From G963676095 sp963676095 (GTDB lineage Bacteria > Bacteroidota > Bacteroidia > Bacteroidales > Prolixibacteraceae), in NCBI GenBank assembly GCA_963676095.1, contig OY781040.1, positions 4,340,001 to 4,404,000 on the forward strand: a stretch of DNA of 64,000 nucleotides, given 5' to 3'. This document shows, one piece after another, positions 1 through 9,392 of this stretch (positions are counted from its first letter, which is position 1; each line of letters starts with the position of its first letter). The position numbers and the translations under genes were made by a program. A model generated the notes under the pieces. The model saw nothing but the letters and a program-made list of their open reading frames with translations. It did no database searches and was not told where the DNA came from.

Positions 1-112
1 GGAAGCCTATTATTTTCCCGAGGGAATTACAGTATCGTCTTCGGCCTATACCGACATCGAATTACTATTCCCGCTACCTGACTCCGAATCTACGCTAAGT
101 TCATATTTTTAG
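1..112 (+). CDS. SusD/RagB-like protein, C-terminal end (partial)
   Basis: The frame is open from base 2 to the TAG at 110-112 and encodes about 36 residues ending in LFPLPDSESTLSSYF. A late FPLP/FWPIP segment followed by a few residues and the stop is typical of the extreme C-terminus of SusD-family glycan-binding lipoproteins. Glycosidase genes follow directly downstream, which fits a SusCD locus beginning outside the window. The family call is an inference from a short tail and could be wrong. Confidence 0.5.
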   Translation, partial: EAYYFPEGITVSSSAYTDIELLFPLPDSESTLSSYF

Positions 113-120
113 CCTTCATC

Positions 121-160
121 TGTAAGTGATAATGCGTATTTATGCGCATTATCACTTACA
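121..160 (+). terminator. 16-bp perfect stem-loop after the SusD-like gene
   Basis: TGTAAGTGATAATGCG (121-136) and CGCATTATCACTTACA (145-160) are perfect inverted repeats around an 8-nt loop. It sits 9 nt after the upstream stop codon and about 80 nt before the rhamnosidase start. No T-run follows on the plus strand, so it could be a processing or stabilising hairpin that lowers read-through rather than a classic intrinsic terminator. Confidence 0.55.
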
Positions 161-237
161 TTAAAACATAAAAGAAATGAAAAAATTCTATCTTCAGGAG
201 GCAGGAATGATCCGTGAATAAATAAACTTAAACAATA

Positions 238-3200
238 ATGAATTGCATCAGCCTATTATTTACCCTTTTAGTCTTTTTCCCTCCTTTACTTTATGGAGGC
301 CAGGTTCAGATTGTAAATTTAAAAGTTGAATACATGAAAATGCCCTTGGGGATTGATGTTGAATGTCCCCGTTTTAGCTGGCAGATGAATTCAGCAGACA
401 ACAAACATGGCTGTAGGCAGACTGCTTACCAATTAGTGGTGACCGATGGGGCTGGTCAAATTATCTGGGACTCGGGGAAAATAAATAGCGATAAATCCCT
501 GAATATTAAATATAGCGGCAAACCCCTATCGTCCGTTACCCGGTATGACTGGGTGGTCCATGTTTGGGATCAAGATAAAAAAAAGCATACTGCCTGCTCC
601 TGGTTTGAAACGGGGGTGATGAACCCTGGACTTTCCGCTTGGGACGGAGCAAAGTGGATTGGGGGCGGCAATGAAGACATGGTGTTGTATTCACACTATC
701 TCCCTGTTTTTAAGATCCGGTATTCTGTTCAACTGGATAAAGAGTCCGGATCAACACGTGCAGCCTTTATTTATGGTGCTAATGATAACCGACTGATGTA
801 TAAGGATAAAAACCTGTACCAGTTGGAGAATAAAAAGGGTGAATCTTATTTAAAAGTTGAAGTTGACATTACTCCGTTGCTTTCAGAAAAGAGTGCCCGG
901 CTGAATATTTACAGGGTTGGCTATCATCCTGACGACCAAAAGGATGTTCCGTTAAAAACTTATCCGATTTCTACTGCAATCATAAATGACGTCAATAAAT
1001 ACAATTTCCATACGATTGTGCTTAGTTCTGACTTGGGTGATACCCGAATTTATCTGGACGGTGCAGAGAAAGAAAATCTTATTGCAGAAGTTAACCTTAA
1101 TCCATTGGGGAAAGGAGGTGATTTTATAGCTTTCCCGGTTGTTGGCGATATTGGTTTTTCTGTTCCTCATGGTCAGAAGGCTTCTTTTTCCCATGTTGAG
1201 ATACGGAACTACCGCTCGCCATCAAATATAATTTTCTCGGAAGATCTGGATAAACAACCCTACACTGGAATTTTTAAGGGTTTAGCAAATGATTTAACCA
1301 TCGAAAATAATTCTTATGTGATCGCCGGAGGTGGGGAAGGAAATCAGTTTCTGGCCGATCCGGGCAGAAATTCAATGCCCATGTTGCGTACAACGTTTTC
1401 GTTATCCCCGGTTAAAATTGCCAAAGCCCGGTTGTATGTGACAGCGCGTGGTATTTATGAGATGTATCTTAATGGTATCCGGATCGGTAATGACTATTTT
1501 GATCCGGGCCTTACCCAGTATAATAAAACCCAACTGTATCAGACCTATGATGTTACCGGGTACATCCATTCAGGGAAAAATGCCCTGGGGGCCATTCTGG
1601 GAGAAGGATGGTGGAGCGGTGGCATTACCTATATGGGTGAATTCTGGAACTTCTTCGGGGATCGTCAATCACTTTTGGCCAAATTGGTAATTACTTATAC
1701 GAATGGAAAAGAAGATGTGATCGTAAGTGACCCGAAGACCTGGAACTATTTTAATAATGGTCCCGTTGTTTATGGCAGCTTTTACCAGGGAGAAGTGTAT
1801 GATGCTTCAAAAGATTCCCTGATTGACGGATGGAGCACCGCGCCATATGATGATTCCCAATGGGTACATGCGAAAGAAGTAAGCCTGGAAGGTCATATTA
1901 GTCGGGATGAAACCAACTTGCAGAACAATATGCCGATGGTTGATGATTATTCAAAAGAGGCCTTTGTCGGACAATTGGGAAACACGGTGCAAAAGGTAAA
2001 AGAGCTTTTAGCCATCTCTGTAAAAGAAGTAAACCCCGGGGTGTTTGTCTATGACATGGGACAGAATATGGTAGGTGTTCCAAATATCAGGCTGACAGGA
2101 ATGGAACCCGGACGAAAAATCTATTTGAGGTATGCTGAGGTCAAATATCCAGATTTGCTTGAATATAAGGGAAATGTTGGCATGATCATGCTTGAGAATA
2201 TCCGTGCCGCCATGGCCCAGGATATTTATATCACCAAAGGAGGAAATGAAACCATTCGCCCCCGTTTTACCTTCCACGGCTATCGTTTCCTTGAAATAAC
2301 CGGGATTGATAAACCGTTGCCTTTGGAGGCCGTCAGGGGAACCGTACTTAGTTCCGTCCATGAGCTGGCTTCGTATTATGAAACATCAAACGCTGAAGTC
2401 AATAAGCTATGGGAAAATATAACATGGTCAACCTTAGGGAACTTTTTATCGATACCTACCGATTGTCCGCAACGAAATGAACGACTGGGATGGAGTGGTG
2501 ACATCTCCGTGTTTTCCCGCACAGCCACTTATATGGCAAATATTCCGGAATTTCTGAGAAGGCACATGTTAGCGATGAGGAATGTTCAGCGTCCGGACGG
2601 GCGTTTTAGCGATATTGCTCCATTGGGTGGCGGATTTGGTGGTGTATTGTGGGGAAGTGCAGGTATTACAGTTGCATGGGAAAGTTACCTCCAATATGGA
2701 GATAAGGAACTGCTGGCAGTGCATTATCAGGCAATGAAAAGATACATCGGATTTTTAAAGCAGAACATCGATCCGGGATCAGGCATATTGCAGGAAAACG
2801 ACAGGAAGAAATGGTCCAGTTTAGGTGATTGGCTCAGCCCGGAATATGACAGAAGCGAAAAAACCTTGCTTTGGGAGTCTTATTTTATTTACGATTTAGA
2901 AATTATGGAACAAGTCGCTTCCATCCTGGAGAAAAAAGAAGATGCCGAAAATTTCCGTCAACTTTGTGCTGAACGAAAGGATTTCTTTAACAAAACTTAT
3001 ATTGACAATGAGACAGGAAAAACAGTTTTCATGGGTGAAATGATAGATACACAAGCATCCTATGTTCTTCCTCTGGCTTTTAACATCATTAATAAAAGGA
3101 ATAAAGAGAAAGCAGTAAAAAACTTTGTGGCAACAATAGAACGGGAGAATGTAACGGATAATGGCACAGTATGCCCGCCATATTCACTCATGACCGGTTT

Positions 3201-3780
3201 TATCGGGACTGCATGGATAAACATGGCCTTATCCGAAACCGGATACCCGGATGTAGCTTATCGCCTGTTACAGCAAACCACTTACCCATCCTGGTTATAT
3301 CCGGTTACCCAAGGTGCAACGACCATCTGGGAACGTTTGAACTCCTATACCCATGCGAACGGATTTGGGGGAAATAACCGGATGAACTCTTTCAATCACT
3401 ATTCCTTTGGAGCAGTAGCTGCATGGATGTACAGTTATTCCTTGGGAATAGCAAGAGATAAGGACTCTCCGGGGTTTAAACATTTCATTTTACAACCAGA
3501 ACCGGACCCGACAGGAAAAATGACTTATGCCAAAGGATATTATGAGTCGATGTATGGCAAAATTGAAAGTAGCTGGGAACAAGAAAACAATACTTGTCAT
3601 TATCGGTTTGTAATACCCGCAAATACGACAGCTACGATATATATTCCGGCTGAAAGTGAAGAAGACGTGACAGAAACGAAGGGCGTTCAATTTTTGAAGA
3701 TGGAGAATGGAAAGGCTGTTTTCGAGGTGGAATCCGGAGTTTACAATTTCGTATCACAAATGAATTATAATAAAAATTGA
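238..3780 (+). CDS. Alpha-L-rhamnosidase, GH78, with an inserted beta-sandwich-like domain
   Basis: An 1180-residue exported glycosidase that should release alpha-L-rhamnose from plant polysaccharides or glycosides. A hydrophobic signal peptide covers residues 1-20. An N-terminal Fn3-like domain (about 25-130) is followed by an extra segment (about 140-385), then the rhamnosidase N-domain (about 395-560, with LNGIRIGNDYFDPG and GEGWWSGG). The (alpha/alpha)6 catalytic barrel spans about 690-1060 and a C-terminal beta-sandwich follows. The GH78 signature begins at D742 (DCPQRNERLGWSGD) and contains the acidic residues D742, E748 and D755 expected in the active site. The inserted segment makes the protein longer than minimal GH78 enzymes and may bind carbohydrate. 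It lies between a SusD-like tail and a GH30 gene, so it probably belongs to one polysaccharide-utilisation locus. Confidence 0.93.
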   Translation: MNCISLLFTLLVFFPPLLYGGQVQIVNLKVEYMKMPLGIDVECPRFSWQMNSADNKHGCRQTAYQLVVTDGAGQIIWDSGKINSDKSLNIKYSGKPLSSVTRYDWVVHVWDQDKKKHTACSWFETGVMNPGLSAWDGAKWIGGGNEDMVLYSHYLPVFKIRYSVQLDKESGSTRAAFIYGANDNRLMYKDKNLYQLENKKGESYLKVEVDITPLLSEKSARLNIYRVGYHPDDQKDVPLKTYPISTAIINDVNKYNFHTIVLSSDLGDTRIYLDGAEKENLIAEVNLNPLGKGGDFIAFPVVGDIGFSVPHGQKASFSHVEIRNYRSPSNIIFSEDLDKQPYTGIFKGLANDLTIENNSYVIAGGGEGNQFLADPGRNSMPMLRTTFSLSPVKIAKARLYVTARGIYEMYLNGIRIGNDYFDPGLTQYNKTQLYQTYDVTGYIHSGKNALGAILGEGWWSGGITYMGEFWNFFGDRQSLLAKLVITYTNGKEDVIVSDPKTWNYFNNGPVVYGSFYQGEVYDASKDSLIDGWSTAPYDDSQWVHAKEVSLEGHISRDETNLQNNMPMVDDYSKEAFVGQLGNTVQKVKELLAISVKEVNPGVFVYDMGQNMVGVPNIRLTGMEPGRKIYLRYAEVKYPDLLEYKGNVGMIMLENIRAAMAQDIYITKGGNETIRPRFTFHGYRFLEITGIDKPLPLEAVRGTVLSSVHELASYYETSNAEVNKLWENITWSTLGNFLSIPTDCPQRNERLGWSGDISVFSRTATYMANIPEFLRRHMLAMRNVQRPDGRFSDIAPLGGGFGGVLWGSAGITVAWESYLQYGDKELLAVHYQAMKRYIGFLKQNIDPGSGILQENDRKKWSSLGDWLSPEYDRSEKTLLWESYFIYDLEIMEQVASILEKKEDAENFRQLCAERKDFFNKTYIDNETGKTVFMGEMIDTQASYVLPLAFNIINKRNKEKAVKNFVATIERENVTDNGTVCPPYSLMTGFIGTAWINMALSETGYPDVAYRLLQQTTYPSWLYPVTQGATTIWERLNSYTHANGFGGNNRMNSFNHYSFGAVAAWMYSYSLGIARDKDSPGFKHFILQPEPDPTGKMTYAKGYYESMYGKIESSWEQENNTCHYRFVIPANTTATIYIPAESEEDVTETKGVQFLKMENGKAVFEVESGVYNFVSQMNYNKN

Positions 3781-3956
3781 ATATTCACTAAAATGATATC
3801 AGAAAAAGCTGTTTAGAAGATGTTCTTTTGAGAATGTACCGGAGTATATTGGGAGAGAGACTGTAATTTTTAGGCGTAGGGAATTACATACAATATAGCT
3901 ATAACTACCTGCCTGTAAAATACAATTCAGGAGAAGGGGATATACTAAAATTCATA

Positions 3957-5405
3957 ATGATGAAAAAAAATGTTTTAATATTTCTTTTTGCAGTTTTTAC
4001 ATTAGCGGTAAATGCACAGTCTTTTATATGGGTCAGCAGCACAGAAAATAATGCCTGGAAACAATCAGTTGGTGAGCTACAAAATAAGAAGAAAGAAACG
4101 GCTGTCAATATGGAAGTAACCGGAAATGAAAATGTGGCAACTTTTCGTGCATGGGGAACTTGTTTTAACGAACTAGGATGGGATGCATTGAATATGGTTT
4201 CGGAAGAGCTGCAGGAAACCATTTTGGGAAAGCTATTCTCTCCAAGGGGGGACTTACGTTTTACCATTGGATGTATTCCAATGAACGCTAATGATTACGC
4301 CCGTGATTGGTACAGTTGTGATGAAGTCGACGGTGATTTTGAATTGAAATATTTTAATATTGACCGGGACAAACAAACACTGGTGCCATACATCAAAAGA
4401 GCCCAACGATATAATCCGGATATGACATTCTGGATTTCCCCATGGAGCCCACCGTCATGGATGAAGATCAACCATCATTATGCCTGTAAATCTGGTAAGT
4501 ATAATGATATGGACGAGAGATGCAGTGTGGATAGCCTTGATTATGATATGTTAATACAGGACCCACGCTATTTGGATGCCTATGCCCGTTATTTTTGCAA
4601 ATTTATTGATGCTTATAAGGAACAAGGTATTCCTGTAACCACGGTGATGTATCAGAATGAAGCATATAGTCATTGGACTGATTACCCGGGCTGTTCATGG
4701 TCTGCTGAAGGAACAGCCGTTTTCAATGCGTATTATCTTGCTCCTGCCTTGGCCAAATGCCATCCCGACGTAGATCTATACTTAGGGACCATCAATTCCA
4801 GCAGACTTGATATTATTGAAAGAGCTTTGGCAAATGAGAAATTCGCCGGAAGTATTAAAGGGGTTGGCCTGCAGTGGGAAGGTGCCCTAATCTTGCCAAA
4901 ACTGAAAGAAAAATATCCGACCTATAAATATGTACAGACTGAAAGTGAATGCGGAAGCGGTACTTTCGACTGGAATGCTGCCGAGCATACTTTCAACCTG
5001 ATTAACTATTATTTAGGTAATGGTTGTGAAGAATACACTTTTTGGAATGCAATGTTATGTGATGAAGGCCTGAGCGGGTGGGGATGGAGGCAAAATTCAT
5101 TAATCAGGATCGACTCAAAAACAAGAACAGCTACCTATACTCCTGAATATTATGCGGTAGAACATTATAGTCACTATATTGAGCCTGGATCACGTTTGCT
5201 GGCATTCCGGCCAACAAAAGATGACAAACTACCGATACTGATATTTATTACCCCGGAAAATAATTATGTAATTGTCGTAGGTAATTTTAATGATACGCAA
5301 AAAAACTTTTCTGCGAAAATCGGAACGAAATACCTGAACGCTAAACTACAGGGACATTCATTTAATACATTCATTCTAAATAATAGTTATATAAAGAGTA
5401 AATAG
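3957..5405 (+). CDS. GH30-family glycoside hydrolase, secreted
   Basis: A 482-residue protein beginning MMKKN with a signal peptide ending around NAQS (residue 21). The body is the (beta/alpha)8 barrel of GH30 (glucosylceramidase / endo-beta-1,6-glucanase / xylosidase clan). FWISPWSPPSWMK is the typical barrel strand, E235 in YQNEAYSHW is the expected acid/base, and E329 in QTESECG is the likely nucleophile (E331 is the alternative). A short C-terminal beta-domain ends the protein. It follows the rhamnosidase by 176 bp in the same direction, suggesting co-regulated attack on a rhamnose-containing glycan. Substrate cannot be set from sequence alone. Confidence 0.88.
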   Translation: MMKKNVLIFLFAVFTLAVNAQSFIWVSSTENNAWKQSVGELQNKKKETAVNMEVTGNENVATFRAWGTCFNELGWDALNMVSEELQETILGKLFSPRGDLRFTIGCIPMNANDYARDWYSCDEVDGDFELKYFNIDRDKQTLVPYIKRAQRYNPDMTFWISPWSPPSWMKINHHYACKSGKYNDMDERCSVDSLDYDMLIQDPRYLDAYARYFCKFIDAYKEQGIPVTTVMYQNEAYSHWTDYPGCSWSAEGTAVFNAYYLAPALAKCHPDVDLYLGTINSSRLDIIERALANEKFAGSIKGVGLQWEGALILPKLKEKYPTYKYVQTESECGSGTFDWNAAEHTFNLINYYLGNGCEEYTFWNAMLCDEGLSGWGWRQNSLIRIDSKTRTATYTPEYYAVEHYSHYIEPGSRLLAFRPTKDDKLPILIFITPENNYVIVVGNFNDTQKNFSAKIGTKYLNAKLQGHSFNTFILNNSYIKSK

Positions 5406-5476
5406 AATGCTTGAAATTAACAAACTGGTTGATTCGTAGTTGTTTAATTCATTGAATGTACGTGTTTTTTTAAGTT

Positions 5477-5566
5477 GTCATAAACGGTTCGAAAAACGGC
5501 CTGACCCTCGAACAGATCCAGTCTGTTACGGGGTGGGAGAAAGACAAAATTACCGAAGGATTATAA
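5477..5566 (+). pseudogene. Possible relic of an Rpn-like C-terminus
   Basis: In this frame the sequence reads NGLTLEQIQSVTGWEKDKI followed by TEGL and a stop, preceded upstream by stops. That pattern resembles the C-terminal helix-turn-helix-like tail of Rpn-family proteins. The intact copies at 30-35 kb end in KKDGVSIDQISRFTKLSVSE, with the same hydrophobic spacing. No nuclease domain remains upstream. The match is short, so this is a tentative call. The rest of 5406-5855 shows no recognisable gene. Confidence 0.3.
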
Positions 5567-5855
5567 CGGGACCATTTGTTGCAGGCTTTCCCGCTTTTTT
5601 CCCCAGACCGTTTTTCTCCTGATCAGGAATGACAAAAAAGTTACCCGGAATGGGGCTGCCCAAAACAATAAACAAAGAACACCGGCTGTCTGTCGCGGGA
5701 TAAACTCCGAAAATCACAAAAAAACAAGATTTGACAGAACAGGTCTCCATTTGATAAGTCCATCGCATATTTTTACCGGGATTGTTGTTCAACCCGCCGA
5801 TCCTGCTTGGCACTGCGTGCCCCAAGAGCGCCTATTTATTACCGCACGTTTTTAT

Positions 5856-6422
5856 TCAATAATATTTTTCAATTCCTCCAAATCCTTTTATCATTTTATC
5901 CTCTCTGGTTTTATCGATAAAATTGTTCAGGCGCTTCTCAAATTCCTCTGGCCTTTTTCTTGCACTTTCGATATATGCAATCCTGATTCGTTTATATGGT
6001 TCAGACATCTTCTGATAATTTTTCCAAGTATTTTTATCCGTTTTCAATTTTTCCAAAATATCTGTTGGAAAAACAAATTCTTCTTTCGTCACTTTTTCGA
6101 TGCCTTCACGTACCGGCTCATGGATCAATCCGCTTTTAAGCAACCATTTAAGCCGTTCCTTATTCGCTTGGGAATAGGTCGGGTTGTTTCTTCTTTTACA
6201 AAAGCGTTGTATGGCTGTTTCCTTGTTGAGTGATTTGACCGTGGTGTCAATCCATCCAAAACACAGTGCTTCCTCAACTGCGTCATTATACAAAATTCTC
6301 TTTTTTCCTGTTTCTTTTTTTGGATATTCCAGCCAAATATCATCCCTTGTCTCAAAATTATTTTCGAGCCATTTTCTCCAATCCTGTCTGTTTGTAAAAT
6401 ATTTGGTTTCTATTTCTGTCAT
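5856..6422 (-). CDS. YdeI/OmpD-associated family protein
   Basis: A 188-residue soluble protein with no signal peptide. The N-terminal half (W..WL..NF, ILYNDAVEEALCFGWIDTTVKS) and the RRNNPTYSQANKERLKWLLKSG block are characteristic of the YdeI/OmpD-associated (bacteriocin-protection-like) family. The C-terminal half is the usual YdeI helical region (about 110-185). The biochemical role of this family is poorly defined. It stands alone between non-coding stretches and points away from the glycosidase genes. Confidence 0.85.
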   Translation of the reverse strand: MTEIETKYFTNRQDWRKWLENNFETRDDIWLEYPKKETGKKRILYNDAVEEALCFGWIDTTVKSLNKETAIQRFCKRRNNPTYSQANKERLKWLLKSGLIHEPVREGIEKVTKEEFVFPTDILEKLKTDKNTWKNYQKMSEPYKRIRIAYIESARKRPEEFEKRLNNFIDKTREDKMIKGFGGIEKYY

Positions 6423-6528
6423 TTTTCAAATTGCTGCAACTGTGTTGTCTATCAACTAAAGTTATCTTTCAATCTGTTATTTTCTGTTTTATGAGTAGCT
6501 TTTTTTCTCTCATAAATCAAGATCATCA

Positions 6529-6681
6529 AATCAGGATTTTACCTTTGGGAGAATTTTTCCAGGTAGTCAATCCCATATTTGGTAATTCAGCTTTGGCTCT
6601 TGATGAAATTATCTCTGCTGCTGTTTGTCATGTAATAGCCCAATGGAATTTATTTTGTACGGTCTTATAAAAAGTCAGGGT
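6529..6681 (-). pseudogene. Relic of a RhuM-family gene
   Basis: Read on the minus strand, this segment gives FYKTVQNKFHWAIT, an in-frame TGA where a glycine is expected, then QTAAEIISSRAKAELPNM followed by GLTTWKNSPKGKIL and further stops. The order VQNK-HWAITG-QTAAEII-R-PNMGLTTWK is the signature of RhuM-like virulence/Fic-associated proteins. Stops and the lack of the rest of the protein mark it as a decayed fragment. It shows that this gene-poor stretch once held accessory genes. Confidence 0.6.
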
Positions 6682-6928
6682 AATTTCATTAGAAATGATA
6701 TAACGAAAATAGTAAAATCCTGATTGTGACGATAATTATTTGTTCAAAATCAATAATTATTGGCGGGATTATTTTCCTTCCCTCATTCGATGTTGTTTCC
6801 TGTACAACACAACCTGGACGGGAATGCACTTCGTGATTTAAGTTTAGGAAGAAAAAGCTTCATGCTCAGGGGAACCATGAATCGGACGAAAATGCAGCCG
6901 TGATGTATCCATCCTTTCCCAATCAGAG

Positions 6929-7089
6929 GAGACGCCCTCACTAACACGAGTGAGACGCCCTCACTAACACGAGTGAGACATCCTCACTAACACGAGTGAG
7001 ACATCCTCACTAACGTTGGTGAGACCTCCTCACAAGCATTAGTGAGGCGCTATCACTAACGTTGGTGAAACGGTCTCACATTAATGAGA
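6929..7089 (+). repeat. Array of seven 23-nt palindromic units (array 1)
   Basis: Seven head-to-tail 23-nt units start at 6929, 6952, 6975, 6998, 7021, 7044 and 7067. The first two are identical, and later ones drift mainly in the centre. Each holds an 18-nt inverted repeat CTCAC-N8-GTGAG, followed by a 5-nt linker such as ACGCC, ACATC or ACCTC. The fourth unit is close to a full palindrome (CTCACTAACGTTGGTGAG with one G-T pair). There are no unique spacers and no cas genes, so it is not CRISPR. Confidence 0.85.
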
Positions 7090-8043
7090 TACGGACTACA
7101 GCAAAGATCTGGCTGACCTGCTTCCGCACAACTTCAAACTGCGAAGTTAGAATTGTAGCACAACCGTCTCTTAAATCGATCAAAGTTCTCTGAATATTTT
7201 AGAGAAACTTTAATAGTAGGATACTTTTCCCGTAAAAACCTGTGGTTGCCCTATTGTTTGTTCAGGTCCCCCGTATTATATGGTTGGAGGATGGTTGTGT
7301 TATCGGAGGGGGGATTTTAATGGGATGGTCATCCGTTCCATCGGGGACGGCCACAAGGGGCGCCGGGTGGATCAATAGTGTGTTTCTTTTTCAAGCACAT
7401 CATTCCCAGGATGGTAATATGATGTGGTTTGCAATACCTGCTCAGGGATATTGATTCTCCCTTACCCGGAGAAGCTTCATGGCCGGTCACGGTCTTTTGA
7501 TATAATTCAGCTGACATCATATTCGCTGTTTTTATTAGATGGCTAAGGTCCCGGAATGAAATCCGGAAACATGGTATCAATTCTTTCATCAATAGCATGA
7601 TCGCTTTCTCTCGAATGTTGGTTTTGTACGGAACAAAATAACATACGTTATTTACAAAAATACTGATTTTGATACAAAAACACATGATTCTATTTTTGGC
7701 TCTTCACTGTTTGACGGGAAGAAAAGAATTATTGAAAATCAGTTTTAACCCCTAACCAAAAGTGTTATGCTCCAGCTAAAACATGTTTCTCCATTTTTCA
7801 AACGGGCCCCCTGACTGGCAGGAGGATATACTAGGCCCTTCCTGGTTCCAGGAGACCCGAACGCATTGAGAAGGAAGATCAACTAAACGAGCATTCAATC
7901 TGGATCATTGAAAAGCAGGAACCCGATTTCCTGCTTAGAGGGCTTGCTATGCCATTAATAATGAGTGATGGATAATTAATAATGGAAGATAAACGCCCGC
8001 GGATGCGGGACAATTAAATTTTAACCCAAAAAACTACCTAATT
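7090..8043. other. Gene-poor stretch, no supported gene
   Basis: I see no convincing gene here. A 118-codon open frame on the minus strand (7329-7685) has no family resemblance that I recognise. Its tail overlaps a low-complexity segment. The last 80 bases before 8044 are A/T-rich leader sequence for the downstream lipoprotein-SusC-SusD operon. Confidence 0.5.
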
Positions 8044-9351
8044 ATGAAGAAAAACGGAATACTTCGAACGCGGGGCCGGGAAAAGCGCTGGCTCCTGCTG
8101 GGCATGGCCCTTGCCGGGCTGTGCGGATCGTGCAGCGACGATGAGGGGGGCGGGGGTTCCCCTTACGACCCGGATTTGCCGGTCACCCTGAATTCCTTTA
8201 TGCCCGACTCGGGCGGCATCCGCACCAACATGGTGATCACCGGTTCGAACTTCGGTTCAGACGTCTCCAACATCCGGGTACTCTTCTCTGACAGAAACAA
8301 GTCTGCTACTGTGATCAATGCCAACAACGAGGCGATCTATTGCCTGGTTCCCAAGCAAGACGGAGGCGATAACTCCGTGAAAGTGGTGATCGGGACCGAT
8401 ACCACGGCCTTTTCGGAAACCTTTCGCTATACTGTAACAGAGTCGGTCTCCACTATCTCCGGGGTACAGGGCGACAACTCGTGTACGGACGGGAGCCTGT
8501 CCGACGCCCGGTTCAATTACCTGTACGGCGTTGCAGCTGTGACTAATGGCGACATTATCGTGTGCGAGATGTACTCCGGGAATATCCGTTACGTGGCGGT
8601 TAACGACGACGCTGTCTCGACCCTGCAAACCGGCTTCTACGGGGGAAACCCTGCACGGACGGCCGACCGGTCGAAGATTTACAGCATCCAGTACACCAAT
8701 CCGCATAAGGTTTATGAATACGACGAAGCCAACCTGTGGGAACCCCAGTTGCTGGTATCCTCCATCTCGGAGTTTACCGGGACCATCTGGTCTTCTGCGT
8801 TGGACAGCGAAGAGAAGTGGCTCTACTTCTTCGACAGTTCAGGGAAGTTCGGGCGTCTGGAAATCGCCAATCCCAGTAATGTGGAAGTGCTCAACGAGAA
8901 GATTCCCATGGGGAATGGCAGTAACTCGTGCCTGGCCTACAGCGTTTACGACGATTGCTTCTTTTATACGACCTACAGTACCCACTCGGTTTACAGGCTG
9001 AGCAAAGACGGACAGAACTATGAACTGTATATCGGCGGTAACGGCGGGGGTACTACTACCGGCGACCGGCTGGAAGACGCCAAACTGTATTATCCGGGAG
9101 GCCTGACAGTAGACGAGGACGGGAACATTTACGTAGTCAATATCGACGGGGATTCCGTCGAAAAGTGCGACCGTAAATCGGGCTATGTGAGCCTGGTTGC
9201 GGGGGTGCCCCAAACCGCAGGGCATGCTGACGGCGATCCTCTGGAAGCAGAATTTTACCTTCCCTTTGGAATCTCGATTGATGAGGACGGGAACTTTATT
9301 ATTTGTGAATGCTGGGCTTCGGGCGTCATCCGTAAGCTGGCCATTGAGTAA
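8044..9351 (+). CDS. TIG/IPT plus NHL-propeller surface lipoprotein
   Basis: A 435-residue lipoprotein with signal peptide and lipobox (GLCGSC, lipidated Cys30) followed by an acidic, glycine-rich linker, the usual export signal for surface lipoproteins in Bacteroidota. An IPT/TIG immunoglobulin-like domain covers about residues 45-130 (SFMPDSGGIRTNMVITGSNFG). The rest is a beta-propeller of NHL-type repeats (PGGLTVDEDGNIYVV and PFGISIDEDGNFIICE). It precedes SusC and SusD with 41 bp to the next gene, so it probably acts as a surface glycan-binding protein of this transport system. The ligand is unknown. Confidence 0.85.
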   Translation: MKKNGILRTRGREKRWLLLGMALAGLCGSCSDDEGGGGSPYDPDLPVTLNSFMPDSGGIRTNMVITGSNFGSDVSNIRVLFSDRNKSATVINANNEAIYCLVPKQDGGDNSVKVVIGTDTTAFSETFRYTVTESVSTISGVQGDNSCTDGSLSDARFNYLYGVAAVTNGDIIVCEMYSGNIRYVAVNDDAVSTLQTGFYGGNPARTADRSKIYSIQYTNPHKVYEYDEANLWEPQLLVSSISEFTGTIWSSALDSEEKWLYFFDSSGKFGRLEIANPSNVEVLNEKIPMGNGSNSCLAYSVYDDCFFYTTYSTHSVYRLSKDGQNYELYIGGNGGGTTTGDRLEDAKLYYPGGLTVDEDGNIYVVNIDGDSVEKCDRKSGYVSLVAGVPQTAGHADGDPLEAEFYLPFGISIDEDGNFIICECWASGVIRKLAIE

Positions 9352-9392
9352 TCATATCCCGGTATTTTATTAACCAGTAAAAATAAACCTGA

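Noticed and set aside
6929..7089. CRISPR array
   Set aside because: Units are 23 nt with no unique spacers, the linkers are only 5 nt, and no cas gene is in the window. The same applies to 46351-46506.
7329..7685. 118-codon minus-strand open frame
   Set aside because: No recognised motifs, no neighbours and no clear leader. Kept only as a remark for the gene-poor stretch.
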